From Planctomycetota bacterium (GTDB lineage: Bacteria; Planctomycetota; Planctomycetia; Pirellulales; Pirellulaceae): DNA of 12,096 nucleotides. Positions 6,603-12,096 of the stretch are shown here, piece after piece. A model generated the notes under the pieces. It worked only from the letters and a program-made list of their open reading frames with translations. It was not told the DNA's origin and ran no database searches. Position 1 is the first letter of the stretch; every line of letters begins with the position of its first letter. Both the position numbers and the translations under genes were made by a program. The DNA is taken from assembly GCA_023430365.1 (NCBI GenBank), contig JAEZAS010000020.1, positions 1 to 12,096 on the forward strand, read 5' to 3'.

Positions 6603-8186
6603 ATGCCGCATCGGCTTGCTCTCGGACTGCTGCTTCTCGCGTCGTTGTTGCTGCCCGCCTGTCGTGGGTCGAGCGGTTCAGGAGACGCCGACACGCTCAT
6701 CTACGGCCAGGCGGAAGATCCGGCGACGCTCGACCCGATCAACACCGACATCGCCGAAGCCGTGCACGTGATGACCAACGTGTTCGACACGCTGGTCACC
6801 TACGACGACACGACGACCGACATCGTTCCCGCCTTGGCTGAAAGCTGGACCACGAGCGAGGACGGCAAAACCTGGACGTTCAAGCTGCGGCCGAACGTGA
6901 CATTTCACAACGGCGATGCTTTCGACTCGGCCGCGGTGAAGCTCACCTTCGAACGTTTGCTGCAGGACAAACATCCGCTCCTCTTCGATCCCGCCCGGCC
7001 GTACAAGCCGGCCTTCGAGATGATCGAAGCGATCGAAACTCCCGATCCGCTCACCGCCGTCTTTCAGTTGAAACAGCCGAGCGCCATCCTGCTGCCGAAC
7101 CTGGCCATGTTTCCGGCCAGCATCGTCTCGCCCCGAGCCCTCGAGGAAAGCCAAGCCGGTTTCGGCGATCGCCCGGTTGGCACGGGGCCGTTCCAGGTGG
7201 TGAAATGGTCGCGCGACCAGCAATTGCTCCTCGAAGCGTTCGACGACCACTGGCGCGGGCCGCCGAAAACGAAGCGGCTGGTGTTCGTGCCGGTGAAGGA
7301 GAGCGCAACGCGGGCCCAGCGGCTGGAGCGAGGCGAGATTCACATCGCCGAGGGACTCGCTCCGACGGAGCTCGAGCGCTTGTCGAGCCTGCCGCAAGTG
7401 AACGTCGCCGAACAGACCGGCATGAACGTCGCCTACCTGAGCCTGCAAACGGAAAAACCGCCGCTCAACCACGCAAAGGTCCGCCGGGCGATCTATCAGG
7501 CGATCGACAAGAACAAGCTCGTCGAGATCGGCTATGCCGGCCACGCTGAGCCCGCCGTCAGTATGGTCCCGCCCTCGATGTGGGGGCACGACGACGCATT
7601 GAAGGGCCATCCCTACGATCCCGCGCAAGCGCGGGCTCTGCTCGAAGAGGCCGCGAAAGAGCACGGGTTCGAATTGCCGCTGCGGTTGAACCTCTCGGTG
7701 ATGAACCAGGCCCGGCCGTACCTGCCGCAGCCTCTCCCGGTGGCCGGCTACCTCCGCGATGCGCTCGGAGAGATCGGCATTCGGGTAAACATCGTCGGCC
7801 GGGATGTGAATCAGCATTTCGAACATCTCGAGCGAGGCGAGCACGAACTGGCCATCGCCGGGTGGAACAGCGACAACAGCGATCCGGACAACTTCCTCTA
7901 CACGCTGCTCGATCCCGACAACATCGCGGAGCGCGGCAGCAACCTGGGGCGGTGGCGTCACGAGCGCTATCACGAACTGATGCTCGCCGGCCGCCAGGAG
8001 ACCGAACCCGACAAGCGGTTGCCGATCTATCACGAGGCGCAGCAGATCGTGCTCGACGAAGCCCCCGTGGTGCCGCTGGTGCACACGAAGCTCCGCACCG
8101 CCATGTCGAGCCGATTGCGGGGCTACGAGCTTCACCCGACCGGCATGGTCCGCTTGCGGCAGGCCCATTTTGAGGTCGCTCCGTGA
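6603..8186 (+). CDS. ABC transporter substrate-binding lipoprotein, SBP_bac_5 (peptide/nickel) family
   Basis: This 527-residue protein begins with a lipoprotein signal peptide: a Leu-rich core followed by the lipobox LPAC with Cys20, the expected lipidation site. The mature protein has typical family-5 solute-binding features: YGQAEDPATLDPINTD (34-49), the signature region LAESWTTSEDGKTWTFKLRP (78-97) then NVTFHNGDAF, and VGTGPFQVVKW further on. Length is normal for DppA/OppA-like proteins. It would capture a ligand outside the inner membrane and hand it to the two permeases that follow. The ligand cannot be read from sequence: oligopeptides, dipeptides and nickel are all used by this family. 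The start at 6603 is set by AAGGA (6592-6596), six bases upstream, and by the signal peptide; an upstream ATG at 6549 would add 18 residues before it. The stop overlaps the next gene's GTG start by four bases (GTGA). Confidence 0.93.
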   Translation: MPHRLALGLLLLASLLLPACRGSSGSGDADTLIYGQAEDPATLDPINTDIAEAVHVMTNVFDTLVTYDDTTTDIVPALAESWTTSEDGKTWTFKLRPNVTFHNGDAFDSAAVKLTFERLLQDKHPLLFDPARPYKPAFEMIEAIETPDPLTAVFQLKQPSAILLPNLAMFPASIVSPRALEESQAGFGDRPVGTGPFQVVKWSRDQQLLLEAFDDHWRGPPKTKRLVFVPVKESATRAQRLERGEIHIAEGLAPTELERLSSLPQVNVAEQTGMNVAYLSLQTEKPPLNHAKVRRAIYQAIDKNKLVEIGYAGHAEPAVSMVPPSMWGHDDALKGHPYDPAQARALLEEAAKEHGFELPLRLNLSVMNQARPYLPQPLPVAGYLRDALGEIGIRVNIVGRDVNQHFEHLERGEHELAIAGWNSDNSDPDNFLYTLLDPDNIAERGSNLGRWRHERYHELMLAGRQETEPDKRLPIYHEAQQIVLDEAPVVPLVHTKLRTAMSSRLRGYELHPTGMVRLRQAHFEVAP

Positions 8187-9190
8187 TCGGATTTTTGCTG
8201 CGGAGGCTGTTGCAGGCGGCGATCACCATCGTGGTCGCCGTTGCGCTGGTCTTCATCGCGGTGCGAGCGATTCCCGGCAGCCCGCTGCGGGCCCGCTTTG
8301 GCAATCATCCGAATCAGGCGCAGATCGTAGCCCTCGAAAAGCAGTACGGCTGGGACCGACCGATCTATGTGCAGCTCGGCGACTTCTTCTGGCAATTGAT
8401 CACGACGGGCGATTTTGGCAACTCGCTGGCCCGCACCAACGTGAAGGTGAACGCCGAACTGCGGCAGCGCATTCCGGCCACCGTCGAACTGACGTTCACC
8501 GCCTGCCTGCTGGCGATTCCGCTCGGAGTGGCCGCGGGGACGATCTCGGCCATCTACCGTGGCCGCTGGGCCGACCGGATCGTGTCGATTGCGGCGCTGC
8601 TGGGACTGAGCATCCCCGTGTTCTTTCTGGGTCTGGTGCTGCGCTCGGTGTTCACCGGATTGCCGACGTCGCAGCGCTTGCCGCCAGTCGCGTTCTTCCA
8701 TTTTGAGCCGATCACCGAGCTGTATCTGGTCGACACGCTGCTGCGTGGCCGATTCGATTTGTTCCTGCAGGCGATCGAGCACCTGCTGCTGCCGGCGCTC
8801 GTGCTGAGCACAATTCCGGGAGCCATCGTCGCCCGCATCACGCGTGCGAGCGTCCTGGAAACGTTGTCGGCCGACTACATTCGCACTGCCAAGGCCAAAG
8901 GGGCCGGCTTCCTGCGGATCGTGCTACGACACGCGTTGCCCAACGCCGCCGTGCCGATTACGAACATCGCGGGCCTGCAGGTGGGGTTGCTCCTGTCGGG
9001 CGCCGTGCTGACCGAAACGGTGTTCGATTGGCCTGGGCTGGGGCAATACCTGGCCGACGCGGTGATTCGGGACAAGGACTATGTGGCGGTGCAGGCAGCC
9101 GCGATCGTGATTGCGACGTTGTTTGTCTCGATCAACCTGTTGCTCGATCTGTTGTTTGTCTGGCTCGATCCCAGAATCCGTTTGTCCTGA
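8183..9190 (+). CDS. ABC transporter permease, DppB-like
   Basis: This 335-residue inner-membrane permease of the peptide/nickel importer class has the usual DppB layout: an N-terminal helix (about 9-28), a periplasmic region containing QYGWDRPIYVQ and GDFGNS, then about five further helices between 100 and 325. The cytoplasmic EAA loop, which docks on the ATPase, is IRTAKAKGAGFLRIVLRHAL (233-252), followed by PN. The C-terminal region carries the usual ETVFDWPGLGQYL. Start is GTG at 8183, coupled to the preceding stop by a 4-bp overlap and served by GAGGT (8172-8176) inside the upstream gene, so translational coupling is likely. It should pair with the next permease as a heterodimer. Confidence 0.93.
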   Translation: MIGFLLRRLLQAAITIVVAVALVFIAVRAIPGSPLRARFGNHPNQAQIVALEKQYGWDRPIYVQLGDFFWQLITTGDFGNSLARTNVKVNAELRQRIPATVELTFTACLLAIPLGVAAGTISAIYRGRWADRIVSIAALLGLSIPVFFLGLVLRSVFTGLPTSQRLPPVAFFHFEPITELYLVDTLLRGRFDLFLQAIEHLLLPALVLSTIPGAIVARITRASVLETLSADYIRTAKAKGAGFLRIVLRHALPNAAVPITNIAGLQVGLLLSGAVLTETVFDWPGLGQYLADAVIRDKDYVAVQAAAIVIATLFVSINLLLDLLFVWLDPRIRLS

Positions 9191-9202
9191 GCGTTTTTTC
9201 CC

Positions 9203-10069
9203 ATGGCCACGGTGACGACCGCGCAGCTCGACTCCAATCGCTTCAGCCGACGGCTGTGGCGGCAGGGGTCGCTTTGGCTGGGGGGCGGGCTGGTGCTGGT
9301 GTTCGTGCTCGCGGCGATACTCGCTGACGTCGTTTCGCCGTATTCAATTCAAGCGGCAGGCGGAAAGGTCGCCGCTCCGCCTTCGGCGGGACACTGGCTC
9401 GGGACCGATGCGCTGGGCAAGGACGTGGTGACGCGAGTGATTCACGGCTCGCGTTTGTCGCTCGTGGCCGGCGTGGTTTCGATTCTGATGGCCGTGATGA
9501 TTGGCGGACCGTGGGGAGCGCTTGCCGGCTATTTTGGCGGGCGAACCGACGCCCTGCTGATGCGGTCGATCGATGTGGCCCTGGCGTTCCCGAGCATCCT
9601 CATCGCCCTGCTGCTCGCGGCCGCGTGGCAGCCGAGTTGGTTCACGGTGATCGTCGCAGTGGGGCTCATCAACGTGCCGACGTTTGCCCGGCAGGTGCGG
9701 GCGACGGTGCTGACGGTGACTCAGCTTGAATACGTTGTCGCCAGCCGGGCGCTCGGGGCGACGACCGGCCACATTCTTACACACGCCATCCTGCCGGCGC
9801 TCGTCAGCCCGGTCGTCGTCCTCGCGACACTGAGCCTCGGGACGGCGATTCTCGAAGTCGCTGGGCTGGCGTTCCTCGGGCTGGGCGGCGATCCGACGGC
9901 GGCCGAGTGGGGGAGCATGCTCTCGCAGGCGAAGGACTACTGGAGCAGCAACATCTGGTTCGCGATCGCTCCGGGCATCGCCATTTCGCTCACCGTACTC
10001 GGATTTAATTTGCTCGGCGACGGCCTGCGCGACGCGCTCGATCCGCGGAGCGAGCTTTCGAATTTGTAG
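9203..10069 (+). CDS. ABC transporter permease, DppC-like
   Basis: This 288-residue permease is the second half of the channel. Family hallmarks are GHWLGTDALGKDVVTRVIHG (63-82) followed by SRLSL, the EAA loop at about 178-198 (VVASRALGATTGHILTHAIL), a Gly-rich segment GLAFLGLGGDPTAAEWGSML, and the ending LGDGLRDALDPR. About six membrane helices are predicted, starting with 24-44. It begins 12 bp after the DppB-like stop. No good Shine-Dalgarno is visible, consistent with translation linked to the upstream gene. It is the last gene of the operon: no DppD- or DppF-like ATPase follows, so the importer needs an ATPase encoded elsewhere. Confidence 0.93.
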   Translation: MATVTTAQLDSNRFSRRLWRQGSLWLGGGLVLVFVLAAILADVVSPYSIQAAGGKVAAPPSAGHWLGTDALGKDVVTRVIHGSRLSLVAGVVSILMAVMIGGPWGALAGYFGGRTDALLMRSIDVALAFPSILIALLLAAAWQPSWFTVIVAVGLINVPTFARQVRATVLTVTQLEYVVASRALGATTGHILTHAILPALVSPVVVLATLSLGTAILEVAGLAFLGLGGDPTAAEWGSMLSQAKDYWSSNIWFAIAPGIAISLTVLGFNLLGDGLRDALDPRSELSNL

Positions 10070-10089
10070 GTTTGGGGCGGGTTGTTTTT

Positions 10090-10204
10090 TCTACGCAAAG
10101 ACGCGAAGGCGCGAAGGCGCAGAGAGGTCAGAGGGAAGAGGGAAGAGGGAAAGCAGGCGCTCGTTCTGCTGATCTTTTCCTTTCCTTTGCGGCTTTGCGT
10201 GAGA
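10090..10204. repeat. Imperfect inverted repeat element (REP-like), 115 bp
   Basis: The left arm (10090-10109) contains ACGCAAAGACGCGAAGG. The right arm (10184-10204), read on the other strand, contains ACGCAAAGCCGCAAAGG, with TCT or TCTC outside each. The unit GCGAAGGC is tandemly doubled at 10103-10118. Translated forward it yields TQRREGAKAQR and FAALRET, peptides I recognise from spurious ORFs in many bacterial genomes, which points to a dispersed repeat rather than a gene. It starts 20 bp after the permease stop. Confidence 0.65.
10131..10150. repeat. Short tandem repeat GAGGGAA, nearly 3 units
   Basis: Units lie at 10131-10137, 10138-10144 and 10145-10150, the last lacking one base. 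The run sits within the spacer of the inverted repeat element and is purine-only on this strand. It is a likely site of copy-number variation. Confidence 0.7.
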
Positions 10205-10237
10205 CAACAACCAAGGCCCCAATCAGCGCAGCAAAAA

Positions 10238-10285
10238 GGGTGAGCCTGAACCGTCTCGCGGTGCGAGGCGGTAATCGGCCCACCC
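10238..10285. repeat. Nested palindrome, two-step hairpin
   Basis: The outer arms are GGGTGAGCC (10238-10246) and GGCCCACCC (10277-10285), complementary at eight of nine positions. The inner arms are CCGTCTCGC (10251-10259) and GCGAGGCGG (10263-10271), complementary at eight of nine with a G-U-type pair and a GGT loop. The two stems are separated by TGAA and TAATC. It lies in the convergent gap between the permease and SPW genes, so it could fold as RNA to end or protect the operon transcript, but no T-run follows. It may be a dispersed repeat. Confidence 0.6.
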
Positions 10286-10325
10286 TACCTTGGGTTAACA
10301 GCAGCAGGCGGCGCGGTAGCCCGGC

Positions 10326-10718
10326 CTACAGGCGACCGCCGGGGTGCATGCCGCTGTGCGAGCCAACGTGGGCGAACGTCGGGCTGCGCTGGGTCATCGC
10401 GGCGGCGCCGAGTTCGAGGAGGCCGAACAGCACGTGCGGAATCCAGACCTGTTCCGAGAAGCCGAACAGCCACGGCGAGATCGCCAGCAGCACACCGCTC
10501 ATGGCGTCGAGCGCCAAGTGAACCGGCATCGGCAGCACGCGCACGATACCCAGTTCGTAGTTCGTCATCAGGCTATAGACCAGCGCACTAGCGCCCAGGA
10601 TGATCGGCACCCACATGGCGGCTCCTCCGTCGGCAAAGCCGAGCAGGAACGGGGCGGCGATCAGCACGATTCCCATCAAGTAGTCCATGATCCCGTGCGT
10701 TCTGGTATCGATCGGCAT
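10326..10718 (-). CDS. SPW repeat-containing small membrane protein
   Basis: This 130-residue integral membrane protein has two copies of the SPW-type repeat. Repeat one spans about 8-57 (GIMDYLMGIVLIAAPFLLGF then an Asn-Tyr-Glu-Leu-Gly end). Repeat two spans about 68-110 and holds the literal SPW at 81-83 in ISPWLFGF. In repeat one the equivalent position is AAPFLLGF. Four membrane helices are expected (about 10-28, 34-52, 66-86 and 93-110), with a short His/Gly-rich tail. The function of this family is unknown. The ATG at 10718 is chosen because AGGAG lies seven bases upstream. The in-frame ATG at 10724 is only one base from that site, and the longer frame from 10814 looks non-conserved. 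The gene is convergent with the transporter operon and appears monocistronic. Confidence 0.85.
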   Translation of the reverse strand: MPIDTRTHGIMDYLMGIVLIAAPFLLGFADGGAAMWVPIILGASALVYSLMTNYELGIVRVLPMPVHLALDAMSGVLLAISPWLFGFSEQVWIPHVLFGLLELGAAAMTQRSPTFAHVGSHSGMHPGGRL

Positions 10719-10725
10719 CTTCATG

Positions 10726-10730
10726 CTCCT
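10726..10730 (-). promoter_or_regulatory. Ribosome binding site that decides the SPW start
   Basis: On the minus strand AGGAG is followed by seven bases and then the ATG at 10718. It is one of the few good Shine-Dalgarno sequences in the window and rules against the longer start at 10814. Confidence 0.6.
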
Positions 10731-10919
10731 TGTTCCAGTAGGCACAGCGCCTCCGGCCGCACTTGCGCCTAAGTCGCCGTGCATTGGGCTAACCAACACT
10801 GGCCGCCCGAGCAATTACCTGCCCCAAGCGGCCAACTCTGATGCAGGGATATGCTGGCAACTGCCATACCACGGAAGGGCATTGGGGCCACCGAAATAGG
10901 GCCCACGGGGCCGGGACTA

Positions 10920-10955
10920 GCGTTCGCCCAGCCCTGTCGATACCGGGGCGAACGC
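10920..10955. repeat. Perfect 10-bp inverted repeat with 16-bp spacer
   Basis: GCGTTCGCCC (10920-10929) and GGGCGAACGC (10946-10955) are exact inverted copies. The spacer is AGCCCTGTCGATACCG. No T-run follows on either side. It lies between divergent genes, so it may be an operator, a structural element or half of a dispersed repeat. Confidence 0.65.
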
Positions 10956-11017
10956 AACTAAAAGTCTGCCCGGCCTCGGCTTTCGGCGGCTTCTGAGATT
11001 TTTCGGCTGGGCTCGAC

Positions 11018-11023
11018 TATAGT
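11018..11023 (+). promoter_or_regulatory. Possible -10 element for the DUF1559 gene
   Basis: TATAGT matches the -10 consensus at five of six positions, about 67 bases before the preferred start. No acceptable -35 is present at 16-18 bp spacing, so this is a weak call. Confidence 0.25.
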
Positions 11024-11089
11024 GATTTGAGTCTTGAACTTGCCGGATGCCGCGCCCTCGCCTGAATGTTTTCTGCTCCCTCCCCTCCC

Positions 11090-12085
11090 ATGAATTCCCC
11101 TCCGCGCCGTGGCTCCGCTGGGTTCACGCTCGTCGAGCTGCTCGTCGTGATCGCCATCATCGGCGTACTGGTGGCGCTGTTGTTGCCGGCAGTGCAGGCG
11201 GCGCGGGAAGCGGCCCGGCGATCGTCCTGCTCCAGCAACCTTCGGCAGATTGGCATCGGGCTTCAGAATTACCACGATACGATGCTCAGCTTTCCGCTGG
11301 CGGGCTATCTCGATCGGCCCGGGGGCGGAGCGTATCACCACACCTGGCTCACGTCGGTCTTGCCGTTTGTCGAGCAGGGCAATCTTTACGACACCGTCGA
11401 TCCCAAGCTGATGGCGTGGGGCCAGCCGATCGTGAGCGCCAAGGTGAAGCTGCTGCGCTGTCCCTCGGACGCCGGCTACGACCAGCCGGCCGACACACAC
11501 AACATCGCCCACACCAACTATGCCGGCAGCGAGGGCTACACATGGCAGGCCAGTTCGCCGCTCAAGCCCGCCGCCAGCGGCCCGCTCGCCAAGCTGCCGC
11601 AAGAAGGCGACTATGCCGGCCTGTTCGCTCCCAGCCGGGCGTGCTCGATGGCGACGATCGTCGACGGCACCTCGAACACCATCGTCGTCGCGGAATGCGA
11701 CAGCTATGGGTATAAGGGTGGCGGGATGAATACATCCGGAACGGGAAAGCGACGCTCCCGCGGAGGCGAGGCGATGTTCCGGTCAGCCTTTCTCTACGCA
11801 GCCTACTCGGGCGAAGCCGCGAAATCGAAGTACAAGAAACCGGACGACAGTGGAGCAATGTCGGACCCCACCTGGTTTCGCGCGTCGCCTCACTCTTACG
11901 CCCCCAGCTATACGACGATGTGGGGCCTCAACACCGAATGGCCGGGAGCCAGCAGCCTGCACTCCGGCGGAACGGTGCTCGCCCTACGCGGCGACAGCTC
12001 CGTCACCGCGCTCAGCAAGTCCATCGAGTGGACCACCTGGGTAGCCTTGAACGGCACCGGCGACGGCGCCACCGTCAACGAGTAG
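11090..12085 (+). CDS. DUF1559 (H-X9-DG type) prepilin-like protein
   Basis: This 331-residue protein opens with a short basic leader and a type IV prepilin-like cleavage site, Gly11-Phe12, followed by TLVELLVVIAIIGVLVALLL with Glu16 at position +5. The helix continues into PAVQAAREAARR, a planctomycete hallmark. The body has family features: CSSNLRQIGIGLQNYHD, LRCPSD and VDGTSNTIVVAE. The C-terminal H-X9-DG motif is altered: His291 is followed by nine residues and then Gly-Asp, giving LHSGGTVLALRGDSSV instead of ...DGSV. These proteins form very large paralogous families in planctomycetes, presumably exported by a pseudopilin-type machinery, with unknown function. The ATG at 11090 gives the usual short leader; an ATG at 11066 adds eight residues. 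Neither has a Shine-Dalgarno. The gene is complete, ending 11 bp before the window edge. Confidence 0.92.
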   Translation: MNSPPRRGSAGFTLVELLVVIAIIGVLVALLLPAVQAAREAARRSSCSSNLRQIGIGLQNYHDTMLSFPLAGYLDRPGGGAYHHTWLTSVLPFVEQGNLYDTVDPKLMAWGQPIVSAKVKLLRCPSDAGYDQPADTHNIAHTNYAGSEGYTWQASSPLKPAASGPLAKLPQEGDYAGLFAPSRACSMATIVDGTSNTIVVAECDSYGYKGGGMNTSGTGKRRSRGGEAMFRSAFLYAAYSGEAAKSKYKKPDDSGAMSDPTWFRASPHSYAPSYTTMWGLNTEWPGASSLHSGGTVLALRGDSSVTALSKSIEWTTWVALNGTGDGATVNE

Positions 12086-12096
12086 CAGCAGCGCCC

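Larger units (their letters stand above)
10815..11089. other. Divergent intergenic region upstream of the SPW and DUF1559 genes
   Basis: Apart from the 10-bp inverted repeat and a -10-like hexamer, which are listed separately, I see no gene or recognisable RNA. No convincing promoter facing the SPW gene was found. Open frames here are short or are opposite-strand shadows. Confidence 0.5.

Noticed and set aside
4671..6611. Minus-strand open frame of 646 codons opposite the kinase gene
   Set aside because: It is rich in Arg, His and Gly with no recognisable domain, and lies antisense to a clearly real kinase. High GC content produces long antisense frames.
6678..8168. Minus-strand open frame of 496 codons opposite the binding-protein gene
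   Set aside because: Composition is that of an antisense shadow and it covers a well supported family-5 solute-binding protein.
10070..10090. T-run after the DppC-like stop as an intrinsic terminator
   Set aside because: The T-run at 10085-10090 has no stable GC hairpin directly before it.
10072..10521. Plus-strand open frame of 149 codons after the DppC-like gene
   Set aside because: Its N-terminal half is the translated repeat (TQRREGAKAQR and FAALRET) and its C-terminal half is antisense to the SPW gene, a pattern typical of spurious annotation.

Overview
The window looks like a chromosomal segment from a planctomycete, probably Pirellulales-like. This is inferred from gene content only. 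The signs are a DUF1559 (H-X9-DG type) prepilin-like protein, a membrane-anchored Ser/Thr kinase with DMG in place of DFG, a DUF4129 membrane protein with a long low-complexity linker, GC-rich coding sequence, and few good Shine-Dalgarno sites. No tRNA, rRNA, CRISPR array, transposase or phage gene was recognised.

Layout. (1) 1-1609: the 3' part, or nearly all, of a DUF4129 membrane protein on the + strand. (2) 1569-2861: two minus-strand genes, a SirB1-type transglutaminase-like protein followed by a protein with twelve cysteines and a TraR/DksA-type C4 zinc finger. The 3' end of the second overlaps the DUF4129 gene tail to tail by 41 bp. (3) 2862-3518: a gene-poor stretch with a 9-bp hairpin, a good sigma70-like promoter and a leader of about 150 nt. 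(4) 3519-6470: a transmembrane Ser/Thr kinase with a large C-terminal, presumably extracytoplasmic domain that may be a beta-helix. (5) 6603-10069: a compact + strand operon for a peptide-type ABC importer: lipoprotein binding protein, DppB-like permease and DppC-like permease, with no ATPase gene. (6) 10070-10325: an intergenic island of inverted and tandem repeats. (7) 10326-10718: a small SPW-repeat membrane protein on the minus strand. (8) 10719-11089: a divergent intergenic region with a perfect 10-bp inverted repeat. (9) 11090-12085: a DUF1559 prepilin-like protein.

Functional reading. The transporter trio is the only clear operon. Its ATPases must come from elsewhere, since none lies downstream before the convergent SPW gene. 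The kinase lies just upstream on the same strand, but a regulatory link is only inferred from position. The other genes are common planctomycete genes of mostly unknown role. I see no convincing new multi-gene system. The points most worth following up are the repeat island, the kinase ectodomain, the overlapping gene ends and several changed family motifs.
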